A program made the position numbers and the translations under genes. This document shows positions 16,301 to 24,416 of a stretch of DNA of 64,000 bases, piece by piece. The DNA lies in contig NZ_WHNY01000075.1 of NCBI RefSeq assembly GCF_013141695.1, positions 682,001 through 746,000 of the forward strand, written 5' to 3'. How positions within the stretch are numbered: the first letter of the stretch is position 1; the number at the start of each line of letters is the position of its first letter. The DNA comes from Paenibacillus plantarum (lineage in GTDB: Bacteria > Bacillota > Bacilli > Paenibacillales > NBRC-103111). Under the pieces are notes generated by a model, which was given only the letters and a program-made list of their open reading frames with translations, had not been told where the DNA came from and did no database searches.

Positions 16301-17645
16301 TGTATTTCGGGCAGGGACAATCGGAACTGTTGCTGAGAAAACGGCTTTCGGATTCGTAAAGAAATATGAAGAAGAACAAGGTCAGAAATGGCGCGGTGCA
16401 GAAATTGCTCGGTTGGCATCAGGCTGTACGGGGGTCAAAAGAAGTACTGGGCAGCATCCAGGCGGTATTGTTGTTGTTCCTGATTACATTGAGGTTGATG
16501 ATATTACACCGGTTCAATTCCCTGCAGATGATAAAAATTCAGAATGGATGACGACACATTTTGACTATCATGCTTTCGATGCGAACTTGCTCAAATTAGA
16601 TATTCTGGGGCACGACGATCCGACGATGATGAGAATGCTTCAGGATTTGACGGGCATCGATCCAACAACGATTCCAATGAACGACACCAAGGCTATGAGT
16701 ATCTTCAATTCTACGGAAGCAATAGGCGTAAGGCCTGATCAAATTCGTTCTCCGGTGGCTACGTACGGTGTTCCCGAAATGGGGACCAAATTCGTTCGTC
16801 AGATGCTTCAAGAAACACAGCCTTCGTCTTTCGCCGATTTATTGCAAATTTCAGGATTGTCACACGGAACAGGTGTTTGGTTGGGGAATGCGCAAGAGCT
16901 TATCAAAAAAGGGATTTGTAACATTAAGACAGTTATTGGCTGTCGGGATGATATCATGCTCTATCTGATTTACAAAGCGGGAATGGATGCTGGTCTTGCT
17001 TTTAAAATTACGGAGAGCGTGCGTAAAGGGAAGGGCCTAACCGACGAATGGAAAGAAGAGATGAAACGCTGTAATGTTCCCGCTTGGTATATTGAATCCT
17101 GCGAACGGATTGAGTATATGTTTCCAAAAGCGCATGCTGCAGCTTACGTTATCTCCGCCGTTCGTACTGCTTATTTCAAGGTGTATCATCCTATAGCTTA
17201 CTATGCTACTTACTTTAGTGTCCGCGCAGCTGATTTTGATCTTGAACTGCTTTGCCAAGGATATGATGCGATTCTCAGACAACTGGTAGAGATTGAAGCG
17301 AAAGGTTTCCAAGCACTGCCGAAAGAGAAAGCCATGGTTTCAATTCTTGAAATGTCACTGGAAATGACGTCACGCGGCTTTAGTTTCAAACCGATTGATA
17401 TCTACCGTTCCGATGCAACGAAGTTTATCATTGATGGCAATTCATTAATTCCACCGTTTGCAGCGATGTCAGGTATTGGTGAAAATGCGGCTAAAAACAT
17501 TGCGGCTGCTAAGGATGATGGGGATTTCTTATCTATTGAGGACTTCCAGAATCGTTCCAAAGCTTCCAAAACGGTGATTGAAATGTTAAGCACAATGGGT
17601 TGCTTCCGCGGGTTGCCTGAATCCAATCAACTCTCATTGTTCTAG
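13335..17645 (+). CDS. polC: DNA polymerase III PolC, Gram-positive replicative polymerase
   Basis: 1436 residues from ATG 13335 behind GGGGAGG; the frame opens earlier, at a TTG that lacks a ribosome site. Domain order is an N-terminal domain, then an OB-fold (about 230-320), the first part of a PHP domain (VEFHLHTTMSTMDAL, about 337) and an inserted DEDDh 3'-5' exonuclease (FDVETTGLS with Asp near 426, and HNARFDMGFL). The rest of the PHP domain, the polymerase (GSRGSVGSS near 882, PDIDLNFSG near 964) and a zinc-finger insert (CLSC...CPSC) follow. A helix-hairpin-helix region lies near the C-terminus, which ends NQLSLF, a beta-clamp-binding-like motif. It is the main leading-strand polymerase and proofreader. 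It is intact and of normal length. Confidence 0.98.
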   Translation: MSNLADKRNRFELLMQQAEIPADVVRSYFTEGYIDQVEISRKNRDWTFYLVKNDLVPLTIYRSFCKMIQEKFAQIAKIRFIWKYEQAEPAALVDEYWGLFMEWLQREVPSVNGWMSKARFEVQGNALSLIMLDAIGLELAKKKNIDMFIRNFFHNFFQTELSVKYAISDTTEIVAEYEKFAKQREQGEKSYTQEIMMSIDMEEEESSLPEGDLKLVMGIDIKEVPTPLKDIQEEEKKIAVQGTVFGLDVKELRNGNTLFTFNITDFSDSLAMKVFAKTKDDVKIMSLLANGTWIRARGKVEYDRFMQIPELVMIPNDLYEVMAPRDRMDDAAEKRVEFHLHTTMSTMDALTPIDQYVKMAAKWGHKAIAVTDHSNIQCFPDAGKAAKKHGIKVIYGVEANVVNDSVPIVMNGRDLDLKQTTYVIFDVETTGLSVINNRIIELAGVKMQDGKEIDRFATFINPHEKIPYNIQQLTNINDDMVKDAPDIEDELPKFVEFIGDCVLVAHNARFDMGFLQANLKRMNLPEVTNAVLDTLELARFLFPSMKNHRLNTLSDKFKVGLDNHHRAIDDSIALGHVLYHLINEANDRQITSLAKLNDYVGKDLSNQRPFHCCIYALNPVGKKNLFKLISLSHTTYLQRAATIPKSVLVEHRDGLLVTSGCEKGEFFEAVLNKTIEEAEQVSEFYDILEIQPVSYNMHLVEKGLVGSKEDLEDAVRRVCEIGYKTGKPVIATGNVHYLNPREKMCRDITINGITGFSPLKAVKKPDAHFRTTKEMLEEFKFLGEEKAIEVVIRSTNDLADRFESIELFPDKLFTPIIEGADEEIRTTCYDTAKSMYGEELPEVIIARLEKELVPIIKFGFSANYLISERLVKKSNADGYLVGSRGSVGSSVVAMMLGISEVNPLPPHYICLSCRHSEWFLDGSVPSGFDLPNKVCPSCGGNLKGDGHDIPFETFLGFKGDKVPDIDLNFSGVYQPVAHNFTKEIFGPKNVFRAGTIGTVAEKTAFGFVKKYEEEQGQKWRGAEIARLASGCTGVKRSTGQHPGGIVVVPDYIEVDDITPVQFPADDKNSEWMTTHFDYHAFDANLLKLDILGHDDPTMMRMLQDLTGIDPTTIPMNDTKAMSIFNSTEAIGVRPDQIRSPVATYGVPEMGTKFVRQMLQETQPSSFADLLQISGLSHGTGVWLGNAQELIKKGICNIKTVIGCRDDIMLYLIYKAGMDAGLAFKITESVRKGKGLTDEWKEEMKRCNVPAWYIESCERIEYMFPKAHAAAYVISAVRTAYFKVYHPIAYYATYFSVRAADFDLELLCQGYDAILRQLVEIEAKGFQALPKEKAMVSILEMSLEMTSRGFSFKPIDIYRSDATKFIIDGNSLIPPFAAMSGIGENAAKNIAAAKDDGDFLSIEDFQNRSKASKTVIEMLSTMGCFRGLPESNQLSLF

Positions 17646-17721
17646 TCATAAGATACTTAAGAAGTCACTTTTTCTTCAAAAACTTTAAGCTGTCAAGTGA
17701 AAATGATTAACAAGTTTGCTA

Positions 17722-17751
17722 TTGTAATGCAAAGAATGGTTATGGTATAAT
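17722..17751 (+). promoter_or_regulatory. Sigma-A promoter of the rimP-nusA-infB operon
   Basis: TTGTAA (17722-17727), an 18-base spacer and a perfect TATAAT (17746-17751) with an extended TGG just upstream. The start of transcription should be near 17758, about 120 bases ahead of rimP. Confidence 0.8.
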
Positions 17752-17787
17752 TTTTATTGGCAATAATGAGGATATCATCTTGTGATT

Positions 17788-17811
17788 AAAGAGTGGGGAA
17801 ACCCACTCTTT
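17788..17811 (+). promoter_or_regulatory. Perfect GNRA-capped hairpin in the rimP leader
   Basis: AAAGAGTGGG-GAAA-CCCACTCTTT is a 10-bp perfect stem with a GAAA tetraloop, about 30 bases after the predicted transcription start. Only TACATTTTGAT follows, which is not a strong T-run. Attenuation of this operon, which encodes NusA, or a stabilising 5' hairpin are both possible. Confidence 0.55.
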
Positions 17812-17876
17812 ACATTTTGATATAGGACTTTTCGGGATACGACAAGGAGAAGTCAATTTAGGAGGTACACATATCT

Positions 17877-18341
17877 GTGGCTACACAAGAACAAATCAAA
17901 TCCATCATTGAGGACATGCTGAAGGATTTTGTTGAACAAAATGGATTTGAAATCGTGGATATTGAATATGTCAAAGAAGGCAGCAATTGGTTCCTTCGCG
18001 TCTATGCTGACAAAGAAGGCGGAATTGATATAGATGATTGCGGCCGCATCAGTGAATACTTAAGTGTTCAATTGGATGAGAAAGATCCGATTACTGATGC
18101 TTATTTCTTGGAAGTTTCTTCTCCTGGAGCAGAACGTCCGCTTAAGAAGACTCAAGATTTTTATAAAGCCGTGAATAGTCACGTATTTGTTACTTCGTAC
18201 GAACCGATCGACGGTTCTAAGGAATTTGAAGGGTTGTTGCAGTCTTATGACGAGGAAGTACTCGTGATTGAGATTGGTAAAAAGAAAATCAGCATTCCGG
18301 TTGCTAAAGTAGCTAGTGCACGTCTCGCTATCGTATTTTAG
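17877..18341 (+). CDS. rimP: Ribosome maturation factor RimP (YlxS)
   Basis: 154 residues from GTG 17877, 8 bases after AGGAGGTA. RimP helps early assembly of the 30S subunit (S12 incorporation, pseudoknot formation). Typical features are FEIVDIEYVKEGSNWFLRVYADKEGGIDIDDCGRISEYLS in the N-terminal domain, VSSPGAERPLKK in the middle and an SH3-like barrel at the C-terminus. It is the first gene of the operon, followed by nusA as in most bacteria. Confidence 0.95.
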   Translation: MATQEQIKSIIEDMLKDFVEQNGFEIVDIEYVKEGSNWFLRVYADKEGGIDIDDCGRISEYLSVQLDEKDPITDAYFLEVSSPGAERPLKKTQDFYKAVNSHVFVTSYEPIDGSKEFEGLLQSYDEEVLVIEIGKKKISIPVAKVASARLAIVF

Positions 18342-18377
18342 TAATCGTTACTTATTGAAGGGGGGGACTCAGTTCAA

Positions 18378-19475
18378 ATGAACACGGATTTTATTGAAGC
18401 GCTGTCGGAAATTGAACGAGAGAAGGGTATCTCCAAGGAGCTACTCATTGATGCTATTGAAGCGGCGATGATTTCAAGTTATAAACGTAATTTCAACACG
18501 GCACAGAACGTACGTGTAGATATCAATCGACATACGGGTCTTATTAAGGTTTATGCACGGAAGACCGTAACAGAGGAAGTATTGGATCCAAGATTGGAAA
18601 TTTCTGTTCATGCATCGCGTGAAATTAATCCGAACTACCAATTGGAAGATATTGTTGAAATTGAAGTGACGCCTCGTGATTTTGGACGTATTGCTGCACA
18701 AACCGCTAAACAGGTTGTAACGCAACGTATCCGCGAAGCCGAGCGTGGCTTAATTTATAATGCTTTTATCGATAAAGAAGAAGATATCGTAACGGGTATC
18801 CTGCAACGTCAAGACCAACGTAATATTTATGTTGATCTTGGCAAAGTAGAAGCTGTTCTTCCACTTACGGAGCTTATGCCTACGGATAAGTTCAAACAGG
18901 GAGACCGTATTAAAGCTTATATTACGAAAGTCGAGAACACGACAAAGGGACCTCAAATTATTTTATCGAGAACACATCCTGGGTTGTTGAAGCGTCTATT
19001 TGAGCTTGAAGTGCCTGAGATTTTCGATGGCGTAGTAGAGATTCGTTCCGTTGCACGTGAAGCAGGCTTCCGTTCGAAGATTGCTGTTCATTCTCGTAAC
19101 CCAGAGGTTGATCCAGTCGGATCATGCGTAGGCCCTAAAGGACTTCGCGTACAAACGATTGTAACCGAGCTGCGCGGAGAGAAAATTGATATCGTTCGCT
19201 GGATGGAGAGTGTAGAAGAGTATGTAGCGAATGCGCTAAGCCCTTCTAAAGTGCTTGAAGTTCAGATTCATGAAAATGAAAAAATGGCACGAGTCATTGT
19301 ACCTGATTATCAGCTTTCTCTGGCAATTGGGATTAAAGGACAGAACGCCCGTTTAGCTGCAAAGCTAACAGGCTGGAAAATCGATATCAAGAGCGAAACA
19401 CAAGCAGAACAAGAATATGGCAGAGTGAAAACTTACTCGGAAGAGATGCACCAAGATTCGATTAGCATCGATTAA
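18378..19475 (+). CDS. nusA: Transcription elongation/termination factor NusA
   Basis: 365 residues (short Firmicute form without the acidic C-terminal repeats), ATG 18378, with GAAGGGGGG about 11 bases upstream. Order: N-terminal RNA-polymerase-binding domain (EREKGISKELLIDAIEAAMISSYKRNF), S1 domain (about 135-200, VTGILQRQDQRNIYVDLGKVEAVLPLTELMP), then two KH domains (DPVGSCVGPKGLRVQTIVTEL and LAIGIKGQNARLAAKLTGWKIDI). It promotes pausing and intrinsic termination, relevant in a region with this many intrinsic terminators. Confidence 0.97.
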   Translation: MNTDFIEALSEIEREKGISKELLIDAIEAAMISSYKRNFNTAQNVRVDINRHTGLIKVYARKTVTEEVLDPRLEISVHASREINPNYQLEDIVEIEVTPRDFGRIAAQTAKQVVTQRIREAERGLIYNAFIDKEEDIVTGILQRQDQRNIYVDLGKVEAVLPLTELMPTDKFKQGDRIKAYITKVENTTKGPQIILSRTHPGLLKRLFELEVPEIFDGVVEIRSVAREAGFRSKIAVHSRNPEVDPVGSCVGPKGLRVQTIVTELRGEKIDIVRWMESVEEYVANALSPSKVLEVQIHENEKMARVIVPDYQLSLAIGIKGQNARLAAKLTGWKIDIKSETQAEQEYGRVKTYSEEMHQDSISID

Positions 19476-19504
19476 GTTTTTGTTTGGAACAAGGGGTGAT
19501 CGGA

Positions 19505-19822
19505 ATGAAGCAGAGAAAAATCCCTCTGAGAAAATGCGTTGCCTGTCAGGAAATGATGCCGAAGAGGGAATTGATCCGCGTCGTCAAAACGCCTGAGGAT
19601 GACATTCTCATTGATCTTAAGGGGAAGAAGTCTGGGCGCGGTGCCTACCTGTGCGGTAAAGTTTCTTGTTTTAAATTGGCAAAGAAAAGCAAAGCCCTGG
19701 ATAGAGCTCTGAAGCATGCTGTAGGCGCAGACATTTATGACCAACTGGAACAAGATTTCATTCGTGTAGAAGATGAATTCCTTTCTTCGAAAGAGGAGGA
19801 GGAATCAGAAGATGAATCCTAA
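19505..19822 (+). CDS. ylxR: YlxR (DUF448) small RNA-binding protein
   Basis: 105 residues from ATG 19505, 7 bases after AAGGGGTG. An upstream in-frame TTG at 19484 lacks a ribosome site. The DUF448 core shows IPLRKCVACQEMMPKRELIRVV and GRGAYLCGKVSCFKLA, a basic surface with cysteines. The last 20 or so residues are acidic (SSKEEEESEDES), longer than in many homologues. The family is recently linked to RNase P modulation in Bacillus (name RnpM). It overlaps ylxQ by 11 bases in another frame. Confidence 0.9.
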   Translation: MKQRKIPLRKCVACQEMMPKRELIRVVKTPEDDILIDLKGKKSGRGAYLCGKVSCFKLAKKSKALDRALKHAVGADIYDQLEQDFIRVEDEFLSSKEEEESEDES

Positions 19823-20141
19823 ATTTTTAAATCAATTAGGATTAGCGATGAGAGCCGGTAAACTCGTTACGGGTGACGAAGGTGTATTCAAAGCCATTCG
19901 CTCGGGTGAGGCCAAGCTAGTTATTATGGCGGAAGACGCTTCTGCTAATACACGTAAGAAATTTCAAGATAAATGCCTATTTTATGGGGTTAAGCTCATG
20001 GAAGTCGGTACGAAGTATGAATTGGGCCGCAGCATTGGGAAAGAAATGCGTGTCACCATAGGTGTATTGGACGGAGGCTTCGCGCAGATGCTGCAGAAGA
20101 GTCAAGAAAATCCTGCGGAGGTGAAACATATTGACCAATAA
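19812..20141 (+). CDS. ylxQ: YlxQ, L7Ae-family ribosomal-protein-like K-turn RNA binder
   Basis: 109 residues starting at ATG 19812 behind the AGGAGGAGG that lies in the end of ylxR. The L7Ae/L30e fold is visible: FLNQLGLAMRAGKLVTGDEGVFKAIRSGEAKLVIMAEDAS near the N-terminus and GRSIGKEMRVTIGVLDGGFAQML near the C-terminus. Homologues bind kink-turn RNA. The upstream-extended frame (from 19773) is just the continuation into ylxR. It overlaps the infB start by 11 bases, so the genes are coupled. Confidence 0.9.
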   Translation: MNPKFLNQLGLAMRAGKLVTGDEGVFKAIRSGEAKLVIMAEDASANTRKKFQDKCLFYGVKLMEVGTKYELGRSIGKEMRVTIGVLDGGFAQMLQKSQENPAEVKHIDQ

Positions 20142-23052
20142 ACAAGATAATAAAGACAAGACACGCGTGTACGAATACGCGAAACAGCTCAATATGAGCA
20201 GCAAAGAAATTATTACCATTCTCAAACGATTAAATATACCTGTTAACAACCATATGAGTGTTATGGAGAATGACGCTGTTAGCAGTGTGGAAAAGTTTTT
20301 TAGAGATATCAAAGCTAATGCAGCTGCCAAACGAGCAGCTACGGACGGAGGAAATGTGAGTTCATCTACGACGAATCAGAATCCTGCATCGCAGGCTCCA
20401 GCACAAGAGAATAAAGGTGCAGTAACTCCGGCGGCAAAGCCAGTTACTACTGAGCAACAATCAACTAGTCAACCGACTACATCAACTGGAGTCACGTCTC
20501 CACAACAAGGTCAGTCTACACAAAATACGTCAAGTCGCCCACCACAATCACGTCCAAGTGGTCAAAGCAGTAATTATCAAGGAAACCGTTCTAATAGTAG
20601 TCAAGGTGGTCAGCGTACTGGCTATCAAGGTTCTAATCCAAACGGTGCACGTCCTCAAGGTTCCAGCCAAGGTGGACAACGTACAGGTTACCAAGGTTCC
20701 AATCCTGGTGGACAACGTCCAGCAGGCCAAGGCTCCAGCCAAGGCGGACAACGTACGGGTGGTTACCAAGGTTCCAATCCTGGTGGACAACGTCCTGCAG
20801 GTGGAAGCAGCGGTGGCTACAACAATAGCAGTCGTCCAGCTAGTCAAGGATACAGCCAAGGCGGCCAAGGACAAGGCGGAGCACCTCGCACGAATAGTAA
20901 TTATGCAGGCACTCGTCCGAATCAAGGTGCAGGCGGCGCTGGCGCAAGCAGTGGTCAAAGCGCGAACAGCGGACGTCCACAATCTAGTCCGAATCGCAGC
21001 GCTGGACCTAATCGTCAGTCAAAGCCATTTGAGAACCGCAACAATAACCAAAGTGGAAGACCGGTTGTTCAAGAAGCGAAACCGCAATTCCATGTTGGCG
21101 CAACAGCGGCTGAGTTGGATGATGCAGCAGCAAAAGCTGGCGTGATCACAACGAAGAAATCCAAACCAACTCCAAAACGTTTTGACGACAATAGATCTGG
21201 TGGTAATCGTGGTCCTGGTGGCAACAACAGAGGCAACCAACGCGGCAACAACAGAGGTCGTTACCAACAAGACATGGTTAAGAAAGAAAAAGTGGATAAC
21301 ACACCTAAGAAGATCATCGTTCGTGGTAATATGACTGTTGGTGAAACAGCGAAATTGCTTCACAAAGATGCTTCTGAAGTTATTAAGAAACTTTTATTCC
21401 TTGGCACAATGGCTACGATCAACCAAGAGCTAGATTTGGAAACGATTCAATTGATTGCGACCGAATTTGGTGTTGAAGTTGAAATCAAAATTAAAGTCGA
21501 AGAAGATAACTTCGAAACATTCGAAGAAATCGATGACGAGGCTGACTTGCTCGAACGTCCACCTGTTGTTACGATCATGGGTCACGTCGATCATGGTAAA
21601 ACAACATTGCTTGATGCCATTCGTAAAACGAGTGTAACTGAAGGTGAAGCAGGCGGAATTACACAGCACATCGGTGCTTATCAAGTCGAAGTTAATCATA
21701 AGAAAATTACTTTCTTGGATACACCAGGTCACGAAGCGTTTACTACAATGCGTGCCCGCGGTGCTCAAGTTACGGATATTACGATTATCGTTGTTGCAGC
21801 AGATGACGGTGTAATGCCACAAACCGTAGAAGCGATTAGTCATGCTAAAGCGGCTGGCGTACCGATCATTGTTGCTGTGAACAAGATTGATAAAGAAGGC
21901 GCTAATCCAGACCAAATCAAGCAAGCTCTAACGGCTTATGAGTTAGTTCCGGAAGAGTGGGGCGGCGATACGATTTTCTGCGAAATTTCCGCAAAACAAC
22001 GTATTGGTCTCGAAAACTTGCTTGAAATGATTTTGCTAGTAGCTGAAGTACAAGAGTACAAGGCTAACCCGAACAAGCGTGCTAGAGCGACTGTTATTGA
22101 GGCTGAGTTGGATAAAGGAAGAGGCCCTGTGGCTAGAATCCTAATTCAACACGGTACGTTAAAAGTTGGAGATAGCTTCGTTGCCGGTGTATGCTTCGGT
22201 CGTGTTCGTGCGATCGTAAACGATAAAGGTAAACGTTTGAAAGAAGCAGGTCCTTCAACTCCGGTTGAAATCACGGGTCTGACAGAAGTTCCACAAGCTG
22301 GGGATCCGTTCTTGGCTTATGAAGATGAGCGTAAAGCAAGAGACATTGCAGATCGTCGTTCGATTGCACTTCGTCAATCAGAGATGACAGCTAATTCACG
22401 TGTTACTCTGGAAGACCTCTTTAAGCATATTAAAGATGGTGAAGTGAAAGATCTGAATGTGATTATCAAAGGTGACGTTCAAGGTTCTGTAGAAGCACTG
22501 AAAAGCTCTCTTGAGAAGATTGAAGTTGAAGGTGTTCGCGTTAAGATTCTTCACAATGGTGTTGGCGCAGTAACTGAATCAGATATTATTCTGGCATCTG
22601 CTTCCAATGCGATTATTATTGGATTTAACGTTCGTCCTGAGCCTGCTGCGAAAGCAACGGCTGATCAAGAGAAAGTTGATATCCGTCTGCATAACATCAT
22701 TTACAACGTAATCGAAGAAATCGAGCAAGCGATGAAAGGCATGCTGGATCCAATCTTCAAAGAAGTTGTTCTTGGTCAAGCTGAAGTACGTAATGTATTC
22801 AAAATTACAGGTTCAGGAACAATTGCAGGTTGTTATGTAACTTCAGGTAAAATTGCTCGTAATGCACAAACTCGCTTAGTACGTAGCGGAATTGTTGTTC
22901 ATGAAGGCAAAATTGATTCCTTGAAACGATTCAAGGATGATCAAAAAGAAGTTGCACAAGGCTATGAGTGTGGTATATCTCTTGAGCGTTATCATGATAT
23001 TAAAGAGGGCGACATCATCGAAGCCTTTATCATGGAGTCCGTTGAGAGGTGA
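20131..23052 (+). CDS. infB: Translation initiation factor IF-2
   Basis: 973 residues from TTG 20131, inside the end of ylxQ, behind GCGGAGGTG. An IF2_N helical domain (VYEYAKQLNMSSKEIITILKRLNIPVNNHMSVM) comes first. A long disordered G/Q/N/S/R-rich region follows (about residues 70-390) with repeated GGQRTGYQGSNPGGQRP units. A second IF2_N module (KIIVRGNMTVGETAKLLHKDASEVIKKLL) is next, then the GTPase domain with GHVDHGKT at 484-491, DTPGHE and NKID, and the C1/C2 fMet-tRNA-binding domains. An internal start at MVKKEKVDN could give a shorter form. The length is above the B. subtilis protein because of the repeats. Confidence 0.97.
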   Translation: MTNKQDNKDKTRVYEYAKQLNMSSKEIITILKRLNIPVNNHMSVMENDAVSSVEKFFRDIKANAAAKRAATDGGNVSSSTTNQNPASQAPAQENKGAVTPAAKPVTTEQQSTSQPTTSTGVTSPQQGQSTQNTSSRPPQSRPSGQSSNYQGNRSNSSQGGQRTGYQGSNPNGARPQGSSQGGQRTGYQGSNPGGQRPAGQGSSQGGQRTGGYQGSNPGGQRPAGGSSGGYNNSSRPASQGYSQGGQGQGGAPRTNSNYAGTRPNQGAGGAGASSGQSANSGRPQSSPNRSAGPNRQSKPFENRNNNQSGRPVVQEAKPQFHVGATAAELDDAAAKAGVITTKKSKPTPKRFDDNRSGGNRGPGGNNRGNQRGNNRGRYQQDMVKKEKVDNTPKKIIVRGNMTVGETAKLLHKDASEVIKKLLFLGTMATINQELDLETIQLIATEFGVEVEIKIKVEEDNFETFEEIDDEADLLERPPVVTIMGHVDHGKTTLLDAIRKTSVTEGEAGGITQHIGAYQVEVNHKKITFLDTPGHEAFTTMRARGAQVTDITIIVVAADDGVMPQTVEAISHAKAAGVPIIVAVNKIDKEGANPDQIKQALTAYELVPEEWGGDTIFCEISAKQRIGLENLLEMILLVAEVQEYKANPNKRARATVIEAELDKGRGPVARILIQHGTLKVGDSFVAGVCFGRVRAIVNDKGKRLKEAGPSTPVEITGLTEVPQAGDPFLAYEDERKARDIADRRSIALRQSEMTANSRVTLEDLFKHIKDGEVKDLNVIIKGDVQGSVEALKSSLEKIEVEGVRVKILHNGVGAVTESDIILASASNAIIIGFNVRPEPAAKATADQEKVDIRLHNIIYNVIEEIEQAMKGMLDPIFKEVVLGQAEVRNVFKITGSGTIAGCYVTSGKIARNAQTRLVRSGIVVHEGKIDSLKRFKDDQKEVAQGYECGISLERYHDIKEGDIIEAFIMESVER
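20686..20795 (+). repeat. Exact 35-base direct repeat inside infB, 75-base period
   Basis: Bases 20686-20720 and 20761-20795 are identical over 35 bases (beginning GGTTACCAAGG and ending GGACAACGTCC) and are offset by exactly 75 bases, 25 codons. A more diverged copy lies near 20617-20655. The repeats encode GYQGSNPGGQRP and stay in frame. Confidence 0.9.
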
Positions 23053-23058
23053 TAATAA

Positions 23059-23418
23059 ATGGCTAGAGTTCGTGTAGGTCGAGTTGGCGAACAGATTAAG
23101 AAAGAGCTTAGTCAAATCATTCAAGCTGAACTGAAAGATCCTCGTATTGGTTTCATGACCGTTACAGGTGTTGAAGTGACGAATGATTTATCTCTTGCTC
23201 GTGTTTATTTAAGCGTAATGGGAACTGAAGAAGAGAAAGCTGCCACCCTTAAGGCACTTTCTGTTGCTTCAGGATATATTCGCTCTGAATTAGGCAAGCG
23301 AATTCGTTTACGTAAGATTCCAGAGCTTCAGTTTAAATTTGACGCTTCTATCGACTATGGTAGTCACATTGACCAATTGTTGTATAAGCTCAATCAGGAA
23401 GGAAATACAAACGTATGA
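23059..23418 (+). CDS. rbfA: Ribosome-binding factor A
   Basis: 119 residues, ATG 23059, 6 bases after infB, with GAGAGGTGA as ribosome site at the end of infB. RbfA is a KH-like cold-shock factor for 16S 5'-end maturation. Motifs: RVGEQIKKELSQIIQAELKDPRIGFMTVTGVEVTNDLSLARVYLSV and IRSELGKRIRLRKIPELQFKFD. The DUF503 gene ylxP, which sits between infB and rbfA in B. subtilis, is missing here. The stop overlaps the next start (ATGA). Confidence 0.96.
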   Translation: MARVRVGRVGEQIKKELSQIIQAELKDPRIGFMTVTGVEVTNDLSLARVYLSVMGTEEEKAATLKALSVASGYIRSELGKRIRLRKIPELQFKFDASIDYGSHIDQLLYKLNQEGNTNV

Positions 23419-24416
23419 ATAGCGGAATGAACCATGCCACCGAATACTGTCAGCAGCTGGCAGCAGCAGCTGCGTTTATCGAGCAGCATGATGATTTCTT
23501 GGTAGTATCTCACATCCAGCCGGATGGAGATGCTGCCAGTTCAACGTATGCAACAGGTTGGATATTAAGTCGGCTTGGGAAGTCATTCACAATGATCAAT
23601 GAGGGCGCTATGCCCTCTAAATTTTCCTACTTAGCAGGTAGTAAACATACGATTGATTTTAGTGAACAGGCACCGAATCGACTTTATCAAACCATCATAA
23701 GTGTTGATTGTGCTGATTTCTCCAGAATGGGTAGGATCAGCACTCTTTTTGATGAACAGGCAAACCTGCTCAATATTGATCATCATCCAACGAATGATGA
23801 ATTTGGTTCCTGTCATTTAATCAAGCATGATGCCGCGGCGACCGTTCAAATCTTGTATGATTTGGCGTTACATATGAAACTGCAACCTGATATTTACTTC
23901 GGTGAATGCATTTATACTGGCTTGCTTACAGATACAGGTGGATTTCGTTACTCCAATACCTCTTCAGAGGTTATGAAAATTGGAGCCTCCATGTTGGAGT
24001 TAGGGGTCAAGGGTGCTGAAATCGCAGAGCATGTACTTGAACGAATGACGTATGCACAGATTGTACTTCTCCAAAAAGCGCTATCCACACTTTCCTTTGC
24101 CTATGATCGAAAGTTAGCTTGGCTTGCTGTGTCGCTCGCAGATTTAGAGTTAACAGGTGCGTCGAGCGATGATTTGGACGGTTTAGTGAATTATCCTCGT
24201 AATGTTGAGGGTGTTGAAGTAGGTATGTTGATTAAAGAGAAGGCACCTGGCGTCATTAAAGTAAGTCTGCGCTCCTCTGGACTAGTCGATGTTGCTGCAG
24301 TAGCACAATCACTAGGCGGTGGAGGACATGTTCGAGCGTCAGGATGTACTATCCATGGTACGCTAGATGAAGCAATTGCTAGAATGGTTGAGGAAGTAGG
24401 GGACAAGCTGAAATGA
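23415..24416 (+). CDS. nrnA: DHH-family nanoRNase/pAp phosphatase NrnA
   Basis: 333 residues, ATG 23415 overlapping the rbfA stop by four bases. Of two possible starts (23415 or the ATG at 23427) the first is kept because of coupling. DHH phosphoesterase motifs are VSHIQPDGDAASS, SVDCAD, the diagnostic IDHHPTND and, in the DHHA1 domain, GGGGHVRASG. The family degrades 2-5-mer RNA and 3'-phosphoadenosine 5'-phosphate. In B. subtilis nrnA is at another locus; between rbfA and truB it joins the ribosome/RNA maturation operon. It may be read as a bifunctional oligoribonuclease/PAP phosphatase. Confidence 0.93.
   Translation: MNSGMNHATEYCQQLAAAAAFIEQHDDFLVVSHIQPDGDAASSTYATGWILSRLGKSFTMINEGAMPSKFSYLAGSKHTIDFSEQAPNRLYQTIISVDCADFSRMGRISTLFDEQANLLNIDHHPTNDEFGSCHLIKHDAAATVQILYDLALHMKLQPDIYFGECIYTGLLTDTGGFRYSNTSSEVMKIGASMLELGVKGAEIAEHVLERMTYAQIVLLQKALSTLSFAYDRKLAWLAVSLADLELTGASSDDLDGLVNYPRNVEGVEVGMLIKEKAPGVIKVSLRSSGLVDVAAVAQSLGGGGHVRASGCTIHGTLDEAIARMVEEVGDKLK

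Noticed and set aside
20548..20982. A 144-codon open frame on the minus strand rich in Thr, Ala and Cys
   Set aside because: It is the antisense of the infB repeat region; the low-complexity repeats keep several frames open. It has no ribosome site or family likeness.
21430..21924. A 164-codon minus-strand open frame within infB
   Set aside because: Shadow of the IF2 GTPase domain; composition is atypical and no start signal is present.
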